From Geosporobacter ferrireducens (GTDB taxonomy: Bacteria; Bacillota; Clostridia; Peptostreptococcales; Thermotaleaceae): DNA of 64,000 nt. Under the pieces are notes generated by a model that saw nothing but the letters and a program-made list of their open reading frames with translations, was not told the DNA's origin and did not search any database. Each line of letters begins with the position of its first letter. Position 1 is the stretch's first letter. This document shows positions 17,225-24,214 of the stretch, one piece after another. Made by a program: the position numbers and the translations under genes. The stretch is from the NCBI RefSeq assembly GCF_001750685.1, contig NZ_CP017269.1, positions 2,459,416 to 2,523,415 on the forward strand, written 5' to 3'.

Positions 17225-17324
17225 GTTTTTATTTCTGCCGTTCTAACAACCACCTCCAAAACCTCATCTCTCATTCAAATCCCCATCGTTGTAATTTATA
17301 TGATAGTAAATCAATTTATTCCAG

Positions 17325-17894
17325 CTAAGCTTTTATATGGTCTGGCGCCTCTGTTTTTTTATTGTTGACTTTTTTCAACTCCAACCATATAACCCTTAGC
17401 TCAGAAACAATCAGTAAAAAAATCGGTAATAGAATAAACAATAAAAACCCTCTTCCTGTCTTTGCAAAATCAGCAATCATACCTCCTCCGGGAATTTTAA
17501 AGGCCATGGTTCCGATCGCTTGTTTGCCCTCTATAAGCTCCTGGTCTTCTGTATTGTTGGCATCTCCTTTTGTTCTGAACTTAACGATACCATTTTCTTC
17601 AACAATCCCGATTACTCTATGGGTGACTAATGTATTTCCCTCGATCCGATAAGTCAATACATCTCCAATTTGGATCTCCTCCGGCTCTGTTTCCCTTGTT
17701 ACTACCATATCACCCGGCTTTAAAACAGGTTCCATACTGCCGGTAAGCACCTTCAAAGGCTTAAATCCAAAAACCGACGGCACCTTTTGTGGATTTGTTT
17801 TTGCCTGAAACATCGTAAAAACGGATACACCTATAATGAACACCAATACAATTGTGATACTGTCTCCGATCCACTTCAGCATGGTTTTTATCAT
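17325..17894 (-). CDS. sipW: Signal peptidase I, SipW (ER-type) family
   Basis: The 189-residue membrane protease has an N-terminal membrane segment (residues about 12-29) and a C-terminal one (about 150-170). TGSMEPVLKPGDMVV carries the nucleophile serine 53, and LVTHRVIG places histidine 92 where bacterial SPase I has lysine. That Ser-His arrangement marks the archaeal/ER-type SipW family. GDVLTY and FRTKGDANNTED are further family motifs. SipW enzymes process TasA-class proteins, and such a substrate is encoded next in the operon. ATG 17894 lies behind TTAGGGGG. A long leader hairpin stands upstream. Confidence 0.92.
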   Translation of the reverse strand: MIKTMLKWIGDSITIVLVFIIGVSVFTMFQAKTNPQKVPSVFGFKPLKVLTGSMEPVLKPGDMVVTRETEPEEIQIGDVLTYRIEGNTLVTHRVIGIVEENGIVKFRTKGDANNTEDQELIEGKQAIGTMAFKIPGGGMIADFAKTGRGFLLFILLPIFLLIVSELRVIWLELKKVNNKKTEAPDHIKA

Positions 17895-17928
17895 TTGTCT
17901 ACCCCCTAAGTGTTTTTAATGCAGAAAT

Positions 17929-17996
17929 GGCATAAGTTATAACGCTTGTATAAGTATTTGCTTCGAATCCTATACAAGAAAGAATTAACTTATGCC
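17929..17996 (-). other. Long leader hairpin upstream of sipW
   Basis: GGCATAAGTTATAAC and its partner near 17982-17996, plus the inner arms CTTGTATA/TATACAAG, make a two-stage stem of about 20 bp with a short internal loop. It ends 35 nt before the sipW start codon. There is no U-tract, so an attenuator or a translation-controlling leader is possible. The rest of 17895-18269 contains no gene. Confidence 0.5.
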
Positions 17997-18224
17997 TATA
18001 CCTTATCCAAACCATCTCCCACTAGATAAGCCCGCTCTCTTTTATTCAATCAAAACCACGAATTTCTCTATATTTGATTATAGTTTTTTTCCTGTTTTTT
18101 TTCTCCCTGCTAAAGCGTAGTTTTCATTAATGAATTTGTATTATATCATTTCCTGTTATATGGTTCTAATGGATAAGGCACTGCTACTTTCTTACCATAG
18201 GTATCCCCTTATACCCCATACAAA

Positions 18225-18248
18225 AAACAGGGTGTACAAACCCTGTTT
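18225..18248 (-). terminator. Intrinsic terminator after the response regulator
   Basis: AAACAGGG and CCCTGTTT flank an 8-nt loop. On the minus strand the stem is followed by TTTTTTG, 20 nt after the stop codon at 18270. Confidence 0.85.
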
Positions 18249-18269
18249 CAGCATACTTTCATTTAATCA

Positions 18270-18884
18270 TCAGATATACATTGTTTCTTTTGCATATAAT
18301 GCGGCCTGTGTACGATGTGTTAACCCCAGCTTCAGTAAAACACTGCTTACATGCTTTTTCACTGTATGCTCTGATATAAACAGCTTTTTAGCAATTTCTA
18401 TATTGCTTAATCCTTTTCCCAGTGCTTCCAATACATCTCTTTCCCTTGGTGTTAATTGCTCTAACTCTCCATCCTCTTGTTGATTATCTATCAATTGAGA
18501 AATCTCCGGATGGAAAAATTTGCGTCCCTTTGCAACTGTATGTACTGCATAAAGTATATCTTCTGCATAGGCATCTTTTAATACATACCCGTCTATTTGA
18601 AATTCCCGGGACTTCATAAAATCTTCTTTTTTCATGGAAGATGTTAATATGATAAATTTTGTCTCTAATCCTTCCTGCTTTGAAATTCTAATAATATCAA
18701 GGCCATCTTCCCTGCCTAGCCTTAAATCCACAATCGAAATTTCCGGTTTCTCCTCTTTAATCATTCTCACTGCTTCTTCTACATTCGTAGCTTCTTTAAT
18801 TTCTTTAACGGCTTCTTCCAATAGCAAAGTAGCCGAAAGCCCTTTCCGAACCATTGGATGATCATCTACAATAAGGATCTTCAT
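18270..18884 (-). CDS. NarL/LuxR-type response regulator
   Basis: The 204-residue regulator has a receiver domain (1-120) with the acidic pair in MKILIVDDHPMV, phospho-acceptor D53 in SIVDLRLGREDG and lysine in YVLKDAYAED. The C-terminal LuxR HTH (about 138-200) reads LTPRERDVLEALGKGLSNIE, then IAKKLFISEHTVKKHVSSV. It should be phosphorylated by the kinase encoded just upstream; the two genes overlap by 4 bp. Its targets are unknown. The adjacent sipW-tasA locus is downstream on the same strand beyond a strong terminator and is a reasonable candidate. Confidence 0.93.
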   Translation of the reverse strand: MKILIVDDHPMVRKGLSATLLLEEAVKEIKEATNVEEAVRMIKEEKPEISIVDLRLGREDGLDIIRISKQEGLETKFIILTSSMKKEDFMKSREFQIDGYVLKDAYAEDILYAVHTVAKGRKFFHPEISQLIDNQQEDGELEQLTPRERDVLEALGKGLSNIEIAKKLFISEHTVKKHVSSVLLKLGLTHRTQAALYAKETMYI

Positions 18885-20602
18885 ACCGCATTCACCTTCT
18901 CCAGTATTTGATTTGTGTTAGGAATATCCACTAAAACAGCGGTTCCCTTTCCTATAACACTATCGATAATCAGCTCCCCACCTAAAGACTTTACAAGATA
19001 ATGAATATTCTTTAAGCCTAATCCCTGCTGCGTACCGTCTTTGATTAGACTCACGTCGAATCCTGCTCCATTGTCTGTAATTTTGAGTTGATAGGGATCA
19101 TCACTGAGGTCAAGCATCACTTGAATATCCGTTGGATTGCCATGGCGCACTGCATTTCCTATCCCTTCACAGATAATCCGGTAAATAGCCTTCTTCTGTG
19201 AGACTGTCAAAAATGCATGATTCCCTTTAATATCCAAGGCGATATCTATATTTCTCAAGGCTTGTATTTCATGAATATAGTTTAAAATATCCTCACGAAA
19301 AGTATCTATTCCATTTTTTTGCCAGCTCAGTCCATAGATTGTAGAACGCAGTTCCTTCATGGCACTGTCCATGGCGCTTCGTAAGGCATTCAACTCTTTT
19401 TTTATTTGATGGTGATTCATCTTCTCTACATTTTTCATCAATGCAAATATACTGAAGGACATACTGTAGAGCCTTTGCAGTACACTATCATGGATTTCGG
19501 TTGCAATCCTGTTCTGCTCCTGAGCAATTACCAATCGTTCGTTTACTTCTTCCAGACGGGCCCTCTCCAGTACAATAGAACCGAGATTCGCTAAAAATCT
19601 TAGCTGATCTACATTTTCCCTGTAGACGATGTCTTCCTTATGGATCGTGGATTCAATCCCTATGATCCCATAAATCTTATAAGTAGATCTTAAAATTGTA
19701 ACAACAAACCGCGTGCCTTCTACTTCTAATTCAATAGGGATTTCTGTTTCTATCAGGCTATTCCATTTATTTAATATTTCATTTCTTAATTGATGCTTTA
19801 GCAGCAAAATCTCATCCTGGCTCTTTTCAAATAACACTTCATTTTGACATTGCATAATATTCATAAAGAAAATTGTTTCTGCTTTGGTAATCAGCTTCGC
19901 ATAGTGCACGAATAATTCCATTAACCGATCCTCATTCTTCTGAGCGGACAAAGAGTTTACTGTTTGATATAGAGACATAATGTGCTCTACCGATTCTTTT
20001 ATTTTAAAATTTGCTGCTGCCAGCTCTTCATTTGCTTTTGTAATCTTTTCGCTTTGTCTTTGTACATCTTTGGAGAGTGTAGATAATCGCTGCATGGCTA
20101 CAGCCATGAGAATGAAACTAATAATTCGATTGGACTCAATCTTTATTGCTTCAAATAATGCTAGAACACCGCTGCCCGAGCTCATATGAATAATTTCTAT
20201 AGAGATAAATAAATAGGCAGTTAAATTTAAAAAGCAATAACTGTTGTCCAGCTTTACAGCCGTAATCATGATGGTATTGAGTGCATACCAAACGTAGGGA
20301 CTGTTAAATCCTCCTGAAGGTATTAGAATCAAACAGTTTCCTACTGTTTCCAATAGTACCAGCAGCTTTATTTTGTGCTTATCCTCTCCCGCATTGGTAT
20401 ACAAATAAATAAACACTACAGCGGATATACAAATCGTTCCAATGAGAAACAGCTTTCTTTCAATAGAATGATTAAGGTCTCCGATGAAGTAAAAGAATGA
20501 AGTAATGACAATCGATAAAGCTCTATAAAAAATAAGCATTTGTGTTTCTTGGGTTTTATTATTTATAAAAAGATTGTTTTTAAAAAGTCGATGAAGCTTC
20601 AA
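18881..20602 (-). CDS. Membrane sensor histidine kinase, HisKA_3 (NarL-partner) class
   Basis: The 573-residue kinase has about five to six N-terminal membrane segments (residues about 20-175), a short coiled coil, and a GAF-like region (about 215-345). The dimerisation box EIHDSVLQRLYSMSF follows with phospho-accepting H371, then an HATPase domain with CEGIGNAVRHGNP (N box), DNGAGFD (G1) and GLGLKNI (G2). TTG 20602 is chosen because GGGAGG sits 7 nt before it; a longer ATG frame would place that site inside the coding sequence. The signal sensed is unknown. A separate promoter-RNA-terminator unit lies upstream and may control this gene. Confidence 0.9.
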   Translation of the reverse strand: MKLHRLFKNNLFINNKTQETQMLIFYRALSIVITSFFYFIGDLNHSIERKLFLIGTICISAVVFIYLYTNAGEDKHKIKLLVLLETVGNCLILIPSGGFNSPYVWYALNTIMITAVKLDNSYCFLNLTAYLFISIEIIHMSSGSGVLALFEAIKIESNRIISFILMAVAMQRLSTLSKDVQRQSEKITKANEELAAANFKIKESVEHIMSLYQTVNSLSAQKNEDRLMELFVHYAKLITKAETIFFMNIMQCQNEVLFEKSQDEILLLKHQLRNEILNKWNSLIETEIPIELEVEGTRFVVTILRSTYKIYGIIGIESTIHKEDIVYRENVDQLRFLANLGSIVLERARLEEVNERLVIAQEQNRIATEIHDSVLQRLYSMSFSIFALMKNVEKMNHHQIKKELNALRSAMDSAMKELRSTIYGLSWQKNGIDTFREDILNYIHEIQALRNIDIALDIKGNHAFLTVSQKKAIYRIICEGIGNAVRHGNPTDIQVMLDLSDDPYQLKITDNGAGFDVSLIKDGTQQGLGLKNIHYLVKSLGGELIIDSVIGKGTAVLVDIPNTNQILEKVNAV

Positions 20603-20746
20603 ATATATGCCTCCCTCTTTTTTAAAGATCTCTAGCATATCTCAGGCACAAAATTATATTTGAATTATCTGCCGGTTTTCATATTTTATACCTTTTTTGC
20701 TTCGCATGGCTTACAGAGAATCATTTGTTTTTTATTACTATTATAA

Positions 20747-20870
20747 ATAATAAAAAACCGACCTAATCATCATTGGGTCGGTTGCACCACTGACTCCTCA
20801 TGACCTAGGTGCCCAACTGTCGATCACGTCTCTTCGTCTCCCTCATAGGATTTTACGCCTATGCGCTTAT
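20747..20870 (-). ncRNA. Unassigned ~120-nt structured RNA (riboswitch-like leader or sRNA)
   Basis: Reading minus, a hairpin CATAGG...CCTATG is followed by GAGGGAGACGAAGAGACGTG, then two nested arms TTGGG/CCCAA and GCACC/GGTGC. The last element is a terminator ACCGACC...GGTCGGT running into TTTTTTA. The CCCAA arm shares bases with the terminator stem, so an antiterminator/terminator switch is possible. A TATAAT lies a few bases before the 5' end. The segment is clearly more GC-rich than its flanks. It does not match the common riboswitch cores I checked by eye (c-di-GMP-I/II, SAM-I, TPP, FMN, cobalamin, T-box). It ends about 145 nt before the kinase start. Confidence 0.6.
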
Positions 20871-20874
20871 TCAT

Positions 20875-20880
20875 ATTATA
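20875..20880 (-). promoter_or_regulatory. -10 box of the structured RNA
   Basis: TATAAT on the minus strand, with transcription expected to begin about 7 nt on, right at the first RNA stem. The -35 region is weak. The remaining part of 20603-21027 holds no gene. Confidence 0.5.
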
Positions 20881-21003
20881 CTTATAGATTTGGAAAATAT
20901 TTGTAGAATCTTGTCCGCTCTCCCTATAAACTTGTCTATCCTTTTTTGCAAATTTCACCAAGTTATACCCAGTTGCTTTATTCTTATCCGCTTTTTTGAA
21001 TAA

Positions 21004-21026
21004 AAGATGAACAATATGTTCATCTT
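21004..21026 (-). terminator. Intrinsic terminator after the transglutaminase gene
   Basis: AAGATGAAC and GTTCATCTT form a 9-bp stem with a 5-nt loop directly after the stop. TTTTATTC follows on the minus strand. Confidence 0.8.
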
Positions 21027-21027
21027 C

Positions 21028-21873
21028 TTAAAGTTCCTCTTGTTTACTATGGCTTAATTCTGATTGTTTTTTGTCGAAGTATTCTTTCTTTCCTCCGACG
21101 CCAAAAGTGCTGTCCAGAAAAATCCACTGATTTTCATCCGCCAGGTATATCTCATTCCATGCATGGTAGCCTTTATATAGTTCACTGGAGACTTGTCCTT
21201 TTACCACCTTTGTTTGCAGTCCTACAGCTCTTCCGAGGGATGCAGTTAAGGCAGCATAATCATAGCAGACCCCTTTCTTTGTCTCAAGAGTATGCAGTGC
21301 TCCATATGTATTGTCATAATCTCCCTCTTGGTGTTTACCAAACTTTTCATAGTCATAAGTAATGTTGCCTGTTACCCAATCATAAATGGCCTTTGCCTTT
21401 TCCCGGTCTGTAGTCTTATCTTCTATAAGCTTTTCTGCCAGCTGAATAATCTTCTCATCATTACTTTCTACATGCTTTACGGGTACTAAAAATGGATTTA
21501 CTTCTCCTACATTTTCTACGGTGATCTTTGGGCCATAACTGTATTTTCTTCCTTCTTCATGAATCATAATCGCTGCGGTATATTTTCCCTTTCCCATGGT
21601 AAGCCAAATTTCTTCATCAAACTTACCTTCCTTAAGAGGCAGCTCGTACCACTTCTTTTCTTCATCCTTTATGAGCAGCACCTTTATTTGCTTCTGTTTA
21701 CTATCGCCCTTTAAATGTATTTTTCCTTCGACTTTTTGTGTTCCTATATTCATTAATGTAACGTCTTTACTTTTCAAGTAAGCCGCTTCTGCTTTAACAG
21801 TAATGCTTTGAGACATGAAGAGTATACCTGTCAAAAATACTAAAAGAAGTTTTTTAAAGCTTACTGGCCCCAT
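21028..21873 (-). CDS. Exported transglutaminase-like protein under c-di-GMP riboswitch control
   Basis: The 281-residue protein has a signal peptide (residues 1-29, ending ITVKAEA). A beta-rich N-terminal half of unknown fold follows, then a transglutaminase-core domain (about 150-265). The triad is visible: C203 in KKGVCYDYAALTASLGRAVG, H237 in GYHAWNEIYL and D254 in WIFLDSTFG. In bacteria this fold usually serves as a protease or amide hydrolase, less often as a cross-linker. ATG 21873 follows AAAGGGGG; upstream in-frame codons fall in the leader and are rejected. A c-di-GMP-I aptamer stands about 60 nt before it, so expression should follow the motile-to-sessile switch. The gene is monocistronic. 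Confidence 0.88.
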   Translation of the reverse strand: MGPVSFKKLLLVFLTGILFMSQSITVKAEAAYLKSKDVTLMNIGTQKVEGKIHLKGDSKQKQIKVLLIKDEEKKWYELPLKEGKFDEEIWLTMGKGKYTAAIMIHEEGRKYSYGPKITVENVGEVNPFLVPVKHVESNDEKIIQLAEKLIEDKTTDREKAKAIYDWVTGNITYDYEKFGKHQEGDYDNTYGALHTLETKKGVCYDYAALTASLGRAVGLQTKVVKGQVSSELYKGYHAWNEIYLADENQWIFLDSTFGVGGKKEYFDKKQSELSHSKQEEL

Positions 21874-21934
21874 GGAACATCCCCCTTTACAGACAAACTT
21901 CTGAATTGCCTGCAAAAAGAGAATGCTCTCTGTG

Positions 21935-22027
21935 CTTCTTCGGCAACCCAGCCATCATCGTGATTTCTCACCTTAGATCTGTAGGCTTTGCGTCCCCGGC
22001 TTTCACCGGGTTTGCTATTATCGGAAA
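21935..22027 (-). promoter_or_regulatory. Cyclic di-GMP-I (GEMM-I) riboswitch
   Basis: On the minus strand the conserved elements occur in order. AGCAAACCCGGTGAAAGCCG contains the GAAA tetraloop hairpin. GGGGACGCAAAGCCTACAG is the ligand-pocket strand, and GATGGCTGGGTTGCCGAAG carries the tetraloop receptor side. Between aptamer and gene a short AGAGA/TCTCT stem followed by TTTTT could be a terminator-type expression platform. A 69-codon frame that overlaps this RNA is not a gene. Confidence 0.95.
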
Positions 22028-22189
22028 GCTTGTCTATTTCGTTTGATTCTATTTTATCTGAATTTTCCATTTATATCAACATATTTTTACCTGTACTTCA
22101 ATTTTGGGGATCTGTTAATGTTCTATCTTGATAATACGTAATAGACAATTGTAGATTGATGCGGTGTAAGGCTTCTATTATGAAAAACT

Positions 22190-22206
22190 GGCGACCAAAG
22201 GTCGCC
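22190..22206. repeat. REP-like hairpin, GGCGACC family
   Basis: GGCGACC and GGTCGCC flank AAA; CCTAC follows. It is a single-unit copy in the gap upstream of the c-di-GMP riboswitch. Confidence 0.6.
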
Positions 22207-22318
22207 CCTACTACCATCGAAAAAGTGCTGAATCTGCGAAATTAATAAAGAAACTCCTTGAAAATTAAGACTTCGCATAATGCAATTTCTTAAATCAAGG
22301 GGTTTTTCGATAACCTCT

Positions 22319-22379
22319 GGCGACCGAAGGTCACCCCTGCCAATGCAGGAATTCTCGTAGGGGCGATCTTCGGTCGCCC
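22319..22379. repeat. REP-like double hairpin, GGCGACC family
   Basis: GGCGACCGAAGGTCACCCCT at one end and GTAGGGGCGATCTTCGGTCG at the other are inverted relative to each other, making a compound palindrome. Apart from repeats and a terminator nothing else is seen in 22028-22453. Confidence 0.65.
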
Positions 22380-22423
22380 GCTCATGGCGTATTCTTTATG
22401 TATTATTCATCAAGCAAGATAAA

Positions 22424-22445
22424 ACCCGCAGCATTTGCTGCGGGT
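22424..22445 (-). terminator. Intrinsic terminator after the SPOCS-LysM gene
   Basis: ACCCGCAGCA and TGCTGCGGGT form a 10-bp GC-rich stem immediately after the stop. TTTATCTT follows on the minus strand. Confidence 0.85.
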
Positions 22446-22453
22446 TCATAAAT

Positions 22454-24028
22454 CTAGAATTTATATTCATAGTTCTTTTGGATGATAATTTGACTCCCTG
22501 GAAGAATATGGTTTTCATCTGAAATTTCATTGGTCTTCACAATGCTTTCTACTGTAGTATTGTAGCGTTTGGCAATCTTCCACAGGGTATCCCCCGGCTG
22601 TACAAAGTAGATCGTCATACTTGGATTCTTGGTTACATCTACGACTTCCTCCATCTCCTCTGCATTTACCAATACTTCCAGTTGTGCATTTTTCTTAACG
22701 ACGCAGGCAGCCCCTACATTTACTTTTACTTCTACCTGCTCTGGGTTAATGAGACTAAAGTCTACGTCGAACACCTTCAAATCCACATCTGCTTCCATAT
22801 TTTCCTTAGCACCGGGAATCTCCACAAAGTGTCTAAATGGAATTTCTTGCTGGAAACTATGTACTTTTTGATCTTTACCCTGTGATAAGTATAGTACACC
22901 GGTTTCAATGAGCCCCTCAATAATGGTTTTATCCTCTGTCAAACTGTAGTCCGTAAGCACGGGCCTAGTGTTTACACTTAATATTTTGAACGCATCTCCT
23001 TGATTTTCAGGAATATCCAAGGTTTCCTTCACGATCATATTGGCTGTATTTTTGCCCAGGGTCTGCTGGAATACAACAGGTTTTTTCTCGACCTTTAGTT
23101 TTTTGCTCGGGCTGTATGCATCTATGATTACCTCTTTCTCCTCTTGATCAAAGACAGAGGCCTCTATTTTTACTGTAGCTTCCACATCAAACAGCTTTCG
23201 GTCCCGATCAAGATTTTCTTTTACTTCAGTAAAAATATCATCTACCTTAACAGCAATTTTGCTATCCATATCCTTCATCGCCCCATTTAGTTCGACAAAG
23301 TGGGTAAATGGAATTTCATGCTTCAGCTGAATCATTGGATTGCGTTCATCTTCCCCTAAGTAAAGTGTATTGGTTTTCACGATCCCGCTGATAATAACCT
23401 TTCCATCGGTTACCTTCGTTTCTTTTTCAACGGCAACAGCTTCACATCTTAGGATTTCTCGAATTTCAGGAAGGTCTTCATCGATTTCGAAGGTCTCCCT
23501 GACGATCGTTTCTGCCTGATTGCTGCCTACCAGATCATTATACTGGATTTTATTTCGCAATACTTGAACATCCTCCAGACCATAGATTTCTCGCAGCACA
23601 TCCATCTTAGAACTGTCAAGCGCTTTTGCCGAAAGATTGACTACACTTTTTACTGCAAGCTTTCTTTCATTGGTGATTTGGAAATCTACGTGCTCTACCG
23701 CTGCAATTACTTCACTCATCATATCAGACTTTATACCGGGCATATCTATATTTTGATTGAATCCTGCACTGGCATTCATGCTGTACATCGGCTGATCTCC
23801 AGTTTCTGCTGTATAGAAAATTTTAAAATTCACAACGCCATCTACGACAATTTTATCCTGTAGAATTTCTTTTTTGGTAATGTTAACCATCCCATCAACG
23901 GACAGTACATTGGATATATCCGGTTTAATGTCCGGAACAAGAATATCTCCCTCTACAAGGGCTTGTGTATGGTTCTCCCCTGTAACCTGATCTATCTTCA
24001 GTAAATCGCGGATTAATTCAACGGACAT
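22454..24028 (-). CDS. sipL: SPOCS-domain and LysM spore coat protein, SipL-like
   Basis: The 524-residue protein has three consecutive SPOCS (DUF3794) units, recognisable by repeated EIPFTHFVELNGAMKDM and EIPFRHFVEIPGAKENM strands. A C-terminal LysM domain (about 470-520) reads YFVQPGDTLWKIAKRYNTTV and DENHILPGSQIII. This is the architecture of C. difficile SipL, which binds SpoIVA and is needed for coat encasement and engulfment. LysM is thought to contact SpoIVA or glycan. There is no signal peptide, as expected for a mother-cell protein. The start MSVELI lies behind GGAGGA. A perfect 12-bp hairpin stands about 55 nt upstream. Confidence 0.88.
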   Translation of the reverse strand: MSVELIRDLLKIDQVTGENHTQALVEGDILVPDIKPDISNVLSVDGMVNITKKEILQDKIVVDGVVNFKIFYTAETGDQPMYSMNASAGFNQNIDMPGIKSDMMSEVIAAVEHVDFQITNERKLAVKSVVNLSAKALDSSKMDVLREIYGLEDVQVLRNKIQYNDLVGSNQAETIVRETFEIDEDLPEIREILRCEAVAVEKETKVTDGKVIISGIVKTNTLYLGEDERNPMIQLKHEIPFTHFVELNGAMKDMDSKIAVKVDDIFTEVKENLDRDRKLFDVEATVKIEASVFDQEEKEVIIDAYSPSKKLKVEKKPVVFQQTLGKNTANMIVKETLDIPENQGDAFKILSVNTRPVLTDYSLTEDKTIIEGLIETGVLYLSQGKDQKVHSFQQEIPFRHFVEIPGAKENMEADVDLKVFDVDFSLINPEQVEVKVNVGAACVVKKNAQLEVLVNAEEMEEVVDVTKNPSMTIYFVQPGDTLWKIAKRYNTTVESIVKTNEISDENHILPGSQIIIQKNYEYKF

Positions 24029-24084
24029 GCATTTTCCTCCTCCTTTTTTAGCCTTCTATTTCTTACTATATTCATATTTATAGG

Positions 24085-24111
24085 ACACAAAAATATGTTA
24101 TATTTTTGTGT
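24085..24111. promoter_or_regulatory. 27-bp palindrome upstream of the SipL-like gene
   Basis: ACACAAAAATAT and its complement flank GTT. The arms are perfect and AT-rich. It could be an operator or an mRNA 5' hairpin; the factor is unknown. Confidence 0.4.
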
Positions 24112-24161
24112 AGCCAAGCCGATTTGTCTTTACTATATTTATGCGGTTCGTAACAAAAAAA

Positions 24162-24190
24162 GAAGTGGAAAAATTGAAATTCTCCACTTC
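24162..24190 (-). terminator. Intrinsic terminator after the first PepSY-SLH gene
   Basis: GAAGTGGA and TCCACTTC form the stem, and TTTTTTTG follows on the minus strand about 50 nt after the first stem base. Confidence 0.85.
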
Positions 24191-24214
24191 TTTCGTATAG
24201 GATAGGGTATTTTA

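Noticed and set aside
20747-20870. Identification of the structured RNA as a c-di-GMP, SAM, TPP, FMN, cobalamin or T-box element
   Set aside because: None of the invariant core strings of these classes is present, so I leave it unassigned.
21861-22070. 69-codon minus-strand frame before the transglutaminase gene
   Set aside because: It lies over the c-di-GMP-I riboswitch and the transglutaminase ribosome site. The RNA elements explain the sequence and no ribosome site precedes the frame.
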